NCBI RefSeq assembly: GCF_950295315.1 | Contig: NC_080168.1 | Location: 2,548,573 to 2,612,572, forward strand | Source: Erinaceus europaeus | Lineage: Eukaryota; Chordata; Mammalia; Eulipotyphla; Erinaceidae | DNA length: 64,000 nt | Reading direction: 5' to 3' | Translations under genes and position numbers: made by a program | The notes under the pieces: generated by a model | Databases searched by the model: none | Told to the model about the DNA's origin: nothing | Seen by the model: only the letters and a program-made list of their open reading frames with translations | Shown: positions 32,735 to 42,714 of the stretch, piece by piece | Layout: the number at the start of each line of letters is the position of its first letter | Position numbering within the stretch: position 1 is the first letter of the stretch

Positions 32735-33665
32735 GCTACTAGTGATTTAAACAATTGTAAGATAACAGCGGTATAATTCCATTCAGTTCCCATCACCAGA
32801 TTTCTGTGTTCCTATCCCCTCCACTGGACACTGTGGGGTGGTGAAGAAAAAAAAAATCTTAATACAATTTAGAAATATTTAGTAATATTTTTTAACATAA
32901 AACTGATCTGGTTGTGTTATTAAAAAAAAACATAAACTGTAGCAGTTCTCCCAATGCCACTGATATGGGCTTATTCTATATCCTGCCTGTCTATGTATCT
33001 ATCATCTAGATGTCTATCATATATCTATCATCTATTTTCCTTCATTTTTCTTTTTCTGTTTTTTATATTCCCTTTTGTGGCCATTGTTTTATTGTTGTGT
33101 TGATGTCATCGTTGTTGGATAGGACAGAGAGAAATGGAGAGAGGAGGGGAAGACACAGAGGGGGAGAGAAAGACAGACACCTGCAGACCTGCTTCACCGC
33201 CTATGAAGTGACTCCCCTGCAGGTGGGGAGCCGGGGGCTCGAACCGGGATCCTTATGCTGGTCCTTGTGCTTACTGCCCTACTCTCTTTTCCCTCATTTT
33301 TTCAATGGTCTTGCCTTCATTTCCTTTCTAAGTCACGCATTACACCTATTACTACTTCCAGGTGGCCCTCCTCCCCACCCCCTTCTCTTTCATACAAGAG
33401 GAACAGTACCTGGTTCCCCTGGTGTTTTCCAGATTCACTTCACTTTCACTGATGCTCTAAAACAAGATTTGGGGTCCTGGTGGAACAGGGGTACAGAGCC
33501 CTCTGGTTTCCTTCCCTTGTCATTAATCCCTCTGGGAGTAGGACCGCAATTCTTTATGGGGGGCAGACGGTGGGAGTTCTGGCTTCTGTAATTGCGCCTC
33601 TGCTGGACACAGGTATGGGCATGTCAGGATGCCACTCTTGGCAAAGAAAAGACCCCTGCTCTTGA
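32735..33665 (-). mobile_element. Repeat E2 copy, interrupted by SINE-A
   Basis: Antisense E2: ctactagtgatttaaacaattgtaagataac, cactggacactg, gcagttctcccaatgccactgatatgg, then after the SINE tcttgccttcatttcctttctaagtc, tccctctgggagtagg and gcagacggtgggagttctggc. Confidence 0.78.
33055..33288 (-). mobile_element. SINE-A nested in E2
   Basis: Antisense body with gggctcgaaccgggatccttatgctgg. The extreme head is missing. Imperfect flanks ttccttcattttt (33040-33052) and ttccctcatttttt (33289-33302) suggest the target duplication. Confidence 0.88.
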
Positions 33666-33756
33666 TCAACCTGCAGAGCCCTTCCTACCAGTTATTTAGT
33701 GTGACAGGCAGAGTACAGCATGATTCATGGTAGTCAGAGTTAGTGAAATAGATGCC

Positions 33757-34068
33757 TTCTTTTTTTTATTTTATTATTTTTTTATTTCTTTATTCCCTTT
33801 AGTTGCCCTTGCTTTTTTTAATTGTTGTTGTAGTTATTATTGATGTAGTTATTGCTGTTGTTGTTGGATAGGACAGAGAGAAATGGAGAGAGGAGGGGAA
33901 GCCAGAGAGGGGGAGAGAAAGACAGACACCTGCAGACCTGCTTCACCGCCTGGGAAGAGACTCCCCTGCAGGTGGGGAGCCGGGGGCTTGAACCGGGATT
34001 CTTACGCCGGTCCTTGTACTTTGTTCCATGTGTGCTTAACCTGCTGCGCTATAGCCCAACTCCCAACA
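33757..34068 (-). mobile_element. SINE-A, full length
   Basis: Antisense copy: T-rich tail, TTCCCTTTAGTTGCCC, ggataggacagagagaaatgg, cctgcttcaccgcctggg, gggcttgaaccgggattc and a head ending in gctatagcccaactccc. Confidence 0.92.
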
Positions 34069-34792
34069 GACACCTTCTTATATGTCTATATTGACAGTAA
34101 TTATTTGAGTAAGTCTAAAAAAAATAGTCAGTAGTTGGTGAATAATCAACTCCACCAAAGCACTTCAGTGGTTTTCCTAGGATGTTTCACTTCTCAGATG
34201 TCTGTTTTTCTCAGTCACTGACTGCTACCCAACCATTTAACTGGTTAATATGAGCACCCAAGGTAAATGGAGGGATACCTTTGCACCTGGAGACTTTGAG
34301 TAACAGCTTGGATTAAACCATCCGTCTCCTGCCAAGAAAACACAAAAGCTGCCCTTAACTGAGTTACACACAGGCATGTTTTGAAGGTCAGATAATATAT
34401 TTATTTTTGAGGCAGAGGAAAGGTAAAGAATTAAATTTTATGAATTTTCTGTATACTTTTAGTCCTATTTAGTTTTTTCAGTGCTGAAGACCTGCCTAGC
34501 ATGACTCAAATTATTGAAAGTTACAGAAGGGGTCTAGACACTGTGAGTTTTCAAAATTAAAGTTGTTTCTCTCAACCTTTGTGGTCTTTGTATTCTGCCA
34601 CAAAACTGTTTTTCTCCTCAGTGATTTTGTTCAATTTTAGTCCTTCTGATCAGACAGAAACAGGTGGGGAATAAAAGAATTTTCTTTTCTTCCTTCTCTC
34701 AACATAATTGCAATGGAGACCTTGTCCTGTGAAAGAGTGGTGTGCTCAGTCCTGAGAAATGGAATTCTCAGATATCCTAGTTGAGGCTCAAG
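34069..34792. other. No recognisable feature
   Basis: AT-rich unique sequence without gene or repeat. Confidence 0.45.
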
Positions 34793-34794
34793 TT

Positions 34795-35100
34795 ATTTTA
34801 TTTTATTTTACTTTGTTTAATTTGATAGGACAGAGTTAAATTAAGAGGGAAAGGAGATAGATATATGAAAGATAGATAAATAGGTAGATAGATGCAAGAT
34901 AGATAGACAGATATATAGGTAGACAGACAGACAGACAGACAGGTAGATGAAAGATAGATAGATCATAGATAGGTAGATATGGTGTCATGCTGTACTGCTC
35001 AGATATCTTTTCTTCCTGCAGGTGGGGAGTGGGGGCTTGAACCCCAGTCCTTGCACACAGTAATATGTGCATTTAACCAGCTGCACCATCACTTAGCCCT
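34795..35100 (-). mobile_element. SINE-B carrying an expanded GATA/GACA tract
   Basis: Antisense SINE-B ends frame the copy (ttaatttgataggacagag at left; ttcctgcaggtggggagtgggggcttgaacc and accagctgcaccatcac at right). The usual pyrimidine middle is replaced by about 125 bp of GATA/GACA units (about 34855-34980), which grew inside the SINE. Confidence 0.85.
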
Positions 35101-35540
35101 GGGGCTCAGTTTTGCAAAGTACAGTTTGAATTGAGGTGCATGCCTTTGACTTCCAAGAAAGAATTGTCCAACAGGACAGTGAAGAAAATGCCCCTTGGGC
35201 AAGTAAACTCTTCCGGGAAACACTTTCTTGTCGTTTCCTTGTTTCAATACTGAATCGCTCTGGCATTCTTGTGAGATTCCACATTTAACTTAATAGACGA
35301 ATCTTGGAAAGATTTCTCCACCACCCCCCAAATCCAGTAGGTCCTCCTTTTCTCTGCCTTCACATTCCCCCCTTCCTGAAATGGAGTCAGAACCTTCCCT
35401 GGACCTTAGTTCCCAGTGAGCAGGCTGTGAGTCTACACGCACTTGTGCTGGATCATTTGGCATGAAGAGGTAGGAACGACTCTTGATCCTGAAAGAAATT
35501 AGGCTGGGCCTGTTTATTTGACCTGCTTTATTCGTCTATC
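35101..35540. other. No recognisable feature
   Basis: Unique sequence; no exon or family recognised. Confidence 0.4.
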
Positions 35541-35544
35541 TTTT

Positions 35545-35559
35545 TTTAAAAAAATGTAT

Positions 35560-35590
<31 letters not shown>

Positions 35591-35833
35591 TTCCCTTTTG
35601 TTGCCCTAGTTGTTTTATTGTTGTAGTTATTATTGTTGTCCTTGTTGAATAGGCCAGAGAGAAATGGAGAGAGGAGGGGAAGACAGAGAGGGGGAGAGAA
35701 AGACAGACACCTGCAGACCTGCTTCACTGCCTTTGAAGCGACTCCCCTGCAGGTGGGGAGCCAGGATCCTTTCGCCTGTCCTTGTGCTTTGCGCCACGTG
35801 TGCTTAACCCACTGCGCTACCGCCCGAGTCCCT
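35545..35833 (-). mobile_element. SINE-A with (ATTT)n tail expansion
   Basis: An antisense copy whose tail has grown to about ten ATTT units (35553-35593). The B-box region has lost about 12 bases (gggagccaggatcc). The flank passes directly into a sense E copy. Confidence 0.92.
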
Positions 35834-35847
35834 TATTTGTCTATCTT

Positions 35848-36062
35848 ATTGCCTTTCAGCCACCAAGCTGCAGATGCTACTGTGATTCCATCCTGCCTTC
35901 CCTGGGCAGACGACCTCACCAATGTTCCCACTACCTGGCCTATTCAGAGCCATGCCCGCCCCAGGAAAACCTAGAGACAGGCTGGAGGTATGGATCCTCC
36001 TGTCAGCATCCATGTGCAGCAGAAAAGCAGTGACAGAAGGCATTCTGCACCTCATACAGATA
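35848..36062 (+). mobile_element. Repeat E fragment
   Basis: Sense E middle: gccaccaagctgcagatgctactgtgattcc, ccctgggcagacgacctcaccaatg, gagacaggctggaggtatgg and gcattctgcacctcata. The 3' end is missing. Confidence 0.82.
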
Positions 36063-36069
36063 AGACAAG

Positions 36070-36212
36070 AGAATAATCCAGGAGGTGTTGCAGTGGATAA
36101 AGCATTGGACTCTCAACCACGAAATCCCGAGTTCCATCCCCGGCAGCACATGTACCAGAGTGATGTCTGGTTCTTTCTCTCATCCTATATTTCTTACGAA
36201 TAAATAAATATT
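36070..36212 (+). mobile_element. SINE-C copy
   Basis: ccaggaggtgttgcagtgg head, gagttccatccccggcagc B box, gtaccagagtgatgtctgg core and an AATAAATAAATA tail. The core is identical to the copy at 19111-19247. Confidence 0.9.
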
Positions 36213-36216
36213 TTTT

Positions 36217-36330
36217 AACAAAAAAATAAGAGAGACAGAGAGACACCAACAAACAACAGGGGGCCTGAACCTGGTCCTTGTACGTCGTAGCCTGTGTGCT
36301 CAGCTGGATGTGCCCCTGCTCAGCCACCAG
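36217..36330 (-). mobile_element. SINE-B/D-like fragment
   Basis: Antisense gagagacagagagacacc, gggggcctgaacctggtcc and gtgtgctcagctggatgtgcccc. The tail part is missing. Confidence 0.6.
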
Positions 36331-36357
36331 AAATAACTACTTAAGAAATTAATAGGG

Positions 36358-36745
36358 TCCAGGATGTGGCACATCTGGTTAAGCACACACATTACAGTGC
36401 ACAAGGACGAGGGTTCGAGCCCCTGGTCCCTACCTGCAGGGGGAAAGCTTCATGAGTGGGGAAGTAGGGCTGCAGGGGTCTCTGTTTCTTTCCATCTCTG
36501 TCTCTCCCCCCCCCTCTCCTTCTTTAATTCTTTTTGTTTGTTTGTTTTTGCTTTTGTTTTTATTGGAGCATTGGTCAGCTCTGCCTTAAGATGGGTGGTG
36601 CAGGGGATAGAACCGGGGACTTCAAAGCTTCAGGCATGAGAGACTCTTTGCATAACCATTATGCTATCTCCCCAGCCCTCCCTCTCCCCTCTCAATTTCT
36701 CTCTCTGTCTCTATCCAACAATAAACAAATGAATTAAAAAGATCT
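36358..36745 (+). mobile_element. SINE-B host copy, split by SINE-D
   Basis: Head gtccaggatgtggcacatctggttaagc, B box GGTTCGAGCCC, and cctgcagggggaaagc up to about 36522. The tail (ctctcaatttctctctctgtctctatccaac) resumes at about 36690. Confidence 0.88.
36525..36678 (-). mobile_element. SINE-D nested in SINE-B
   Basis: Antisense gttttggcttttg-type tail, cagctctgccttaagatggg, ggggatagaaccggggacttc, ttcaggcatgagagactctttgcataaccattatgctatctcc. This is the inverse of the SINE-D pattern. Confidence 0.85.
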
Positions 36746-36802
36746 AAAATATAATCAAAATAAATTTCCCAAAATTTTCATAGTAAGAAAAAAAAATTGC
36801 AG

Positions 36803-36965
36803 GGGCCAGGTGGTAGAACGTCTGGTTAACTGCACTTATTACAAGGCTCAACGACCTGGGTTTGAGCTTCTGGTGCCCACCTGCAAGGGGAAAAGCTCTT
36901 TAGGTGGTGAAGCAGGGCAGCAGATTTCTGACTGTCTTTATCCAATAAACAATAAATTTAAAATA
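36803..36965 (+). mobile_element. SINE-B, internally shortened
   Basis: Head gccaggtggtagaacgtctgg, gacctgggtttgagcttctgg, cacctgcaaggggaaaagc, then a direct jump to gactgtctttatccaataaac. The pyrimidine middle is deleted. Confidence 0.85.
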
Positions 36966-37160
36966 ACTGCATTGCATGCAATTTAGGGGCCACTGTGTAG
37001 GGGGCGGGTGAGGGGTGAGCTGCTTTGGGAAACTGTAAGGGCCTGCCATCTGAGTGAGGAGCCTGTGTCTTTGTTCCAGAGTCTCAGCCCCTTTCAGTTT
37101 CAAGTTCGCTTTCTTGGCAAGTACCATAGCCCAGGCCACAGAGTTACTGAAAGATGGTAG

Positions 37161-37982
37161 TCGTCAGGGCTCTCCCAGCCAGTCTATCTTGGCGTTACTC
37201 TCGACTGCACTCTGTCATTTCACGAACATCTCATAAAAACTGCAGCAAAGGTGGGCGCGAGGAATCACATCATTGCAAGACTGGCCAGCTCCTCATGGGG
37301 CGTGAGCGCTTTCACACTACGATCATCCTCTCTGGCATTATGCTATTCCACTGCAGAATACTGTGCCCCAGTATGGTTCCGTAGCCCCCATGTCCACTTG
37401 GTCGATTCCAAATTATATTCCTCCATGAGGATAATTTCTGGAACCATCCATTCCACCCTGGTTCCATGGCTGCCAGTTCTTAGCAACATCGCCCCGCCAG
37501 ATATTTGTCGGGATGCGGCATCATCTAAGTTCATTTCCCACGTCTACGCTCGACCGGACCTGCCAATATACGCGGATATCTTCGCCCACCCTGTCCAACG
37601 CTTGACGTCTCGTCACCCAATCTGGTCCCCTACGCCTACACTGAACTTCTCTGTTCCAGACTCTTGGAAACAGAGTTGGCAGTCAGCTGAGGTAAAGAAC
37701 AAACACCTCATCACAGACCCCTGCAAGTGTCAACCCGGCTTTGATCTAGCACGTTATGACTGGGCCCTCCTCAATCGCTATCGAACAGGCCATGGCCGGT
37801 GCGCCGCTATGTTCCATCGCTGGGGAGCCAGAGACGACCCGAACTGCCCCTGCGGCTCCAGACAGACTATGACCCACATAGTCAACGACTGCCACCTCTC
37901 CAGATTCAAAGGAGGTCTTGAAACTTTACATCAGGCTCAACCTGACGCTGTTGACTGGCTACAGAAGAAGGGCAAACGCTAG
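37161..37982 (+). pseudogene. Reverse transcriptase C-terminal part, open frame (273 codons)
   Basis: The frame starts within the protein at QPVYLGVTLDCTLSFHEHL, the YLGV-LDR-L motif after the RT catalytic core of Jockey/CR1/R1-type non-LTR elements. It reads without a stop to TAG at 37980-37982. Next come GARNHIIARLA and LALCYSTAEYCAPVW, then the thumb region. The C-terminus has an RTGHGR segment and a Cys/His motif, CPCGSRQTMTHIVNDC, as in the zinc-knuckle-like tails of several invertebrate-type clades. The resident L1 instead ends in CWRGCG...HCWW, so this protein belongs to a different lineage. The catalytic RT core, endonuclease and any ORF1 are missing, so it is inactive. Clade placement (Jockey, R1, CR1 or Rex1-like) is my inference. 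Confidence 0.82.
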
Positions 37983-38115
37983 AAGAAGGGCTCTCCCAAA
38001 CACGGCCTCTCCCTCCCAAATATTATTGTAAGCTTAAAGGGTTTGTCCTAGTGTGTACACTTGAATATTTCTAGACAACTCTTGCACCACTGGAGGAAAA
38101 TAATAATAATAAAAA
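37161..38115 (+). mobile_element. 5'-truncated non-LTR retrotransposon, not L1
   Basis: An 822-base open reading frame for a reverse-transcriptase C-terminus is followed by a 3' UTR of about 115 bp and an AATAATAATAATAAAAA tail (about 38098-38115). The repeated-trinucleotide tail differs from the poly-A tails of L1 and the SINEs here. CpG dinucleotides are frequent inside the element and rare in its flanks. Its left end lies near 37161. The short match aaagat on both sides (37151-37156 and about 38112) is too weak to call a target duplication. Confidence 0.85.
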
Positions 38116-38680
38116 GATTTTGTGGGCTTTTTTTTTTTAGGTGAGACTTCAGGAAGTAATGAATCATTACTGACTTGGGAGTTATATGAGTTTGATTCTC
38201 TTTAATCTCCACCAGAAGCCTATAGACACATAGGTGGGCAAATATTAGTTGGAATTAATGCTCATTCTAACCAAATGTTAGTGGTTTACCATAGTAGACT
38301 TCTTTCCCTTTGTGCAAACTGTCCCAGTTTCGGGTGCTGAGATGATGGTGTCCAGGATGGAGGAAGGAAAATAGGGTAGGATTTCTTTTTCTTTTTCTTT
38401 TTTTTTTCCCTTCTTCCATTTTTTATTTGCAATTGACAGTGGGTTATAATATTGTACAATTACAGTGTATAGTTTTACACCACATCCACCCCCAAAGTTC
38501 TGTAGTCCTACCTTCTCACCTCCCATAGAGAACCCAATCTAGTTCTCACAAGTCTTTGCAACAGTTTGCTTCTGTTTTTTTTTCTGTAAGTTCCTATGGA
38601 TCAATCCTCTAGATGTTTTCATCGGAGTGAAAACATCCAGTAGTTATTATAGATCATAACTGTTATTATCATTGATAAGG
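38116..38680. other. Mostly unique; possible old L1 3'-end near 38380-38540
   Basis: A T run at 38130-38139 and a pyrimidine stretch with ccacatccacccccaaagttctgtag (about 38480) loosely resemble the antisense 3' end of E2. The match is too weak to assign. Confidence 0.35.
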
Positions 38681-38684
38681 GGAT

Positions 38685-39070
38685 TAATAGTTCACAGTAA
38701 AAATAGTTGTTGGTCCATGTGTAAAATCTCTCAGTTTTCTGCAAAACACTCTCACCCCCAGTCTAGGTCCTCCTCCATCATCTTGTATCAGGACCCGAAA
38801 GACCTCCACCAGAGTCCTTTACTTTGGTGCAATACATCAAACCCAGTCCAAGTTCTGCTTTGTATTTCCCTTTCTGTTCTATTATTAATTGTTATCATTA
38901 TTATTATCATTATGATTTGATTTGATTGGTCCAACTAGTGGTTTACAATAAATACACATGTTGGTCCATGTGTGAAACTTCTCAGTTTTCTGCAAAACAT
39001 TCTCCCCCCCAGTCTAGCTCTCAGACTAGATTTTTGTTTCACACAGAGGTTCAGGGCCCACACTGCTCAA
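38685..39070 (-). mobile_element. Two adjacent L1 3' UTR fragments
   Basis: Antisense L1 3' UTR block (ttggtccatgtgtaaaatctctcagttttctgcaaaacactctc, ggtcctcctccatc, cctttactttggtgcaatac) at 38685-38885. A second start of the same block follows at 38935-39010. The two are separated by an ATTATTATC-rich stretch. Confidence 0.78.
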
Positions 39071-39089
39071 CACATGATGACTTCAAAGT

Positions 39090-39232
39090 TGAATTTGTTT
39101 TATTGCCTCTAGGGGTTATTGCTGGGGCAGGCGGTGCAAAATAGAGAGGGCGAGGCCATGAGTAGAAGAGGCACCTGCAGGCCTGTCCCGCCTCTCATGA
39201 AACTTCCCTTCTGCAGGTGAGCGAGCCAGCGC
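39090..39232 (-). mobile_element. SINE-A2-like fragment
   Basis: Antisense ttgcctctaggggttattgctggggc, then a shortened middle (gaggcacctgcaggcctg) and cttctgcaggtgagcgagcc. Much of the body is deleted. Confidence 0.6.
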
Positions 39233-39529
39233 CAGGCACCATGACTGAGCCTGTGTTTGTGAGCGGTGTCCTGTGGTCATTTCTGTACCCATGTCACCGA
39301 CTGCATCTCTGACTCCTGCTCTTCCCGGGTTCTGGGGATGAATGACAACACAGCCTGAGCTCGAGGAGGGATGATGGGAAGTGGGGTGAGTAGCTGGGAG
39401 CCTTTGTTTCAGGTACAGGATGGTAAAAGCAAGTTTTACGTTTTATACGTAAATCAACTCAAGACAACTTAGCTCTTAAGTACCCTCAAAAGGGTTTGGG
39501 ATACAGTGTATCCTGGCCCTTGTGAAAAT

Positions 39530-39652
39530 CTCCTTTTTGCCCAAGGCTTTCTCTGTATCTGTTGAGATGATCATGTTGTTTTTGGTTATTCTTTTATTGA
39601 TGTGTTGGATAATATTGATTTAGGTACATTGAAATCGGCCTTGCTGAGAAAG
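39530..39652 (-). mobile_element. L1 ORF2 RT segment, inverted
   Basis: On the minus strand it reads through the RT region with residues ADFNVPKSILSNTSIKE and, after stops, SSQQIQRK. This matches the L1 stretch around the RT palm (the human equivalent has DAEKAFDKIQ). It points opposite to the L1 3' end that begins three bases later. Confidence 0.72.
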
Positions 39653-39654
39653 TT

Positions 39655-40025
39655 GGGGTATACATATACAATGGAATACTTCTCTTCATCTTGGATGGAG
39701 CTTGCAGGAATCCTGTGAAGTGAGATCAGCTAGAAAGAGAAGGATGAAAATTGGATGATTTCACTTATGAACAAACGTGGAGAAATAAGAACGGAAGGGG
39801 AAGCACAAAGCAGAACTTGGACTGGGTTTGGTGTCTTGCACCAAACTAAAGGACTCTGGGGGTGGTGGGGGGCAGGGTTCCGGTCCTGGTGCTGATGGTG
39901 GAGGAGGACCTAGGCTGGGGGTGGGGGGGGGGAGTATTTGCAGAAAACTGAGAGACTTTACACATGGACCAAGAACTGTGTTTACTGTTTGCTAGAAATC
40001 ATTAATCACCTGAATAAAAATTAAA
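39655..40025 (+). mobile_element. L1 ORF2 end and 3' UTR
   Basis: Sense gtatacatatacaatggaatac, catcttggatggagcttgcagg, gatcagctagaaagagaagg, then the 3' UTR with caccaaactaaaggactctggg, tgcagaaaactgagagac and an A-rich end. With the preceding inverted piece it forms a twin-primed (5'-inverted) L1. Confidence 0.82.
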
Positions 40026-40039
40026 TTCTGTTTTCTTTT

Positions 40040-40370
40040 TCTGTTTTTTTTTATTTTATTGGAAGCTAATAGTTTACAGGTCAGTTGTTGCCACATGGGA
40101 ACACTTTCTCATCTCACATAGGTGTCTGCAAAGGACTCTCACCTTCAAGTGAGGTCAACCATCATGTACCAGGACCTGAAAGTTCTCCTCTCCCCACGCC
40201 TCTCGCCATCTTTCCCCAGGGTCCTTTCCTTTGGTGTGATACACCCATCAAGCCCAAGTTCTGTTTTGTGTTTCCCCTTCTGTTCTTGTTTTCAGAGTGC
40301 TGCCCATGAGTGAGATCATCCCATATTCATTCTTCTCTTTCTGGATGACTTCACTTCCCGTGACGTGTTT
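40040..40370 (-). mobile_element. L1 3' UTR, tail-to-tail with previous copy
   Basis: Antisense: T-rich start, gaagctaatagtttacagg, cacataggtgtctgcaaaggactctc, gtcctttcctttggtgtgatac, gagtgagatcatcccatattcattcttctctttctgg. It is the inverse of the adjacent element, with the two A-tails meeting at about 40025-40060. Confidence 0.82.
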
Positions 40371-41035
40371 AGTTGCAACAATCATAATTACCAGTGATGG
40401 GTCATTTCACAGTGACATAAGTTCCAGCCTTGGTCACCTCTTGATCACCAGAAGAAACTGAGGCTGAGATCTATTCTGTAGCCAGTGCAATCGGCAAAGG
40501 GTAGAACCAGATGCAACCTCCTTTCTTTCCAACTTATGACCTGTCTTTGGCCGTGCTCTGGATTAATAATGGCCACTGGGTGATGGTTACTGCATGGATG
40601 TGGGAGGAGTGTTGGGTCCTCAAGGTTGGCTACTTACTCTCCTTGGATACACCTTGTCCTTTGCTATTAAACATGGCATTGCTTCCCTCCTGCCGGTTTC
40701 AAATATAGTCAAGCCTCCTTTATTCATGCATCTCTGATTGCAAATCCAAGTGGCGAAGTCAGCCTTTAAATTAAGTCACATTTTGATATTATTCCTTACT
40801 TCCCCCAATCATTCACAGATTTTTTTTTAAAAAAAAGAAAAAAAAGAGAGAGGGGACGGGGATTATCTTCATAAACACGCATTGGTTGAGTACCTTATGA
40901 CAAAAACAAACAACAAACAAACAAAAACCTCATAAACCTAAAGAAAAAGGAAAAAAAAAGTCCCAGAGTTCCTGTCTTCCCTGGATTTACAGAGGGTCTG
41001 GGGGACTGGGGAAAGCTGAGGCACCTCACTGGGTC
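40371..41035. other. No recognisable feature; A/T-rich end
   Basis: Unique sequence with A-rich runs (40820-40850, 40900-40965) that may be retroposon-tail remnants. Confidence 0.4.
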
Positions 41036-41039
41036 AGGT

Positions 41040-41148
41040 CTAAACTATGTAGATATCTGAAGTTTTAGTCCCAGCACCACATGGGAGTTGTTATGGCACC
41101 AGGGGAAGTCTCTCTCTCTCTCTCTCTCCCTCTTTGCCTCTCCTTCCT

Positions 41149-41184
<36 letters not shown>

Positions 41185-41185
41185 C

Positions 41186-41216
<31 letters not shown>
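41040..41216 (+). mobile_element. SINE-D-like remnant with long (CT)n tail
   Basis: gaagttttagtcccagcaccacatggg retains the B-box end of a SINE-D. The CT-rich tract (41108-41216) is an expanded tail. The Arg-Glu frame on the minus strand is an artefact. Confidence 0.6.
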
Positions 41217-42181
41217 ACTGAATGAAAAAGTCAGCCTTAGAACAGTGAAATAGTACATATGTGAGTCCCTGGCCACACACACATGCACACGCAGACGTAC
41301 ACTATAAAGTATTCTGGGTGCCAAAGAACAAGTGCCAACATCAAGTGCTGCAGAGTGTGTGGGAATCTGTCCTCGAGACATTCTTGAGAGGAGAGCTCCA
41401 TCCCAGGCCATTTCTGATGTTAAGTGGCTCATTCATCCCACAGGCCTTCAGTCTTGAACAGCCATCATGGCGGACTGGGAGTGGCAGGAAGTCCTGAGCA
41501 AGGAGACAGGGCCTGAGTGGGGTTGAATTACATGGTGCTATTTCTCTACCGTAATGAGAGCTGGCTGAGCCGAGACTCGGAGCACAATCTCTCACTGGCT
41601 GGCAGCTCCAGAGTGTTTGCTTCGATGCCCTTCAGAATGGAATTTTTCTGAGCCTGTGAAGATGTGTGAGGTGTGCAGGCCTGAGAAGAAGCATTCTTCC
41701 ATTTACTTTCCACCCATTGCTATAATTACACATACTTTTCTTCTCTTGGTTGCTTCTGTTGAGCCTCTGGAAGTTTTCGACCGTAGCAATAGCCTCTGAG
41801 ATGACAGTCTGTGGAGTGGGAATTAGACAGTAAGGGGGAAAATATCATTAAAGTCCTTTTCTACATTGGTGGTGGTGGGGGAGGGAGTAGGGCTGAGTGG
41901 AAGCAGAAAAGGACTGAATACTTCTTGGAAAGGTATCTCCTTATTTCTGAGTCCTTTTTTTTTTTTTTTTTTTTCTGGTTCATTGACTTTTCTGTAGAAT
42001 TCAGTTGAATTCATAACCGAAAGTTTTATACCATTCCTGCTGGAGTTAGGAAATAAAAGTAAATATGACTTAACACTTATGGGGGACTTATGTATTTAAA
42101 CCCTTCATGGGATTTACTATTTAATCCTTCTGATAACTCAGATCTGGTTTACGGATGTGGAAACTGAGAACTGGAGAGGTT
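41217..42181. other. No recognisable feature
   Basis: Unique sequence with a T run at 41957-41974. No exon recognised. Confidence 0.4.
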
Positions 42182-42196
42182 AAAAAATGCTCATGT

Positions 42197-42500
42197 CAAC
42201 CCCACCAATGTGTCCTAGAGCTCTGCTTCCCCAGAGCCCTTCCCCACTAGGGAAAGAGAGAGGCAGGCTGGGAGTATGGATCGACCTGTCAATACCCATG
42301 TTCATCAGGGAAGCAATTACAGAAGCCAGACCTTCCACCTTCCGTATCCCACAATGACTTTGAGTCCATACTCCCAGAGGGTTAAAGGATAGGAAAGCTG
42401 TCAGGGGAGGGGGTGGGATATGGAGATCTGGTGGTGGGAATTTTGTGAAGTTGTACCCCTCTTATCCTATGGCTTTATCAACGTTTCCTTTTTATAAGAA
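42197..42500 (+). mobile_element. Repeat E, 5'-truncated, with target duplication
   Basis: Sense E from caaccccaccaatgtgtcc to gtttcctttttataag plus A tail. The flanks AAAAAATGCTCATGT (42182-42196) and AAAAAAGCTCATGT (42501-42514) differ by one base. They show an endonuclease-type insertion of a truncated copy. Confidence 0.9.
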
Positions 42501-42597
42501 AAAAAAGCTCATGTTTATACAATGAGAGTGAGTGTGAGTCCTCATTTGTAAAATGCATTGTTATTTTTACTTGGGGGAAAACAAAAGATTTATTTAT

Positions 42598-42623
42598 GAG
42601 AATGAGAGAGAGAGAGAGAGAGA
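42598..42623. repeat. (GA)n microsatellite
   Basis: Short GA run, about 11 units. Confidence 0.85.
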
Positions 42624-42714
42624 TATTCCTAGGAGAGAATTTGATGTATCATATGGTAACCTTATAGTTAACTTTGTGACAAACTGCTTGACTATCTTCT
42701 TCTTTTTTTTTTAA

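Noticed and set aside
36966..37139. Minus-strand frame ending MAWAMVLAKKANLKLKGAET as a possible retrogene piece
   Set aside because: It reads plausibly for about 50 residues but I recognise no protein and there is no supporting structure.
41467..41527. ATGGCGGACTGGGAGTGGC start resembling a gene 5' end
   Set aside because: The frame stops after about 19 codons and lacks CpG island context.
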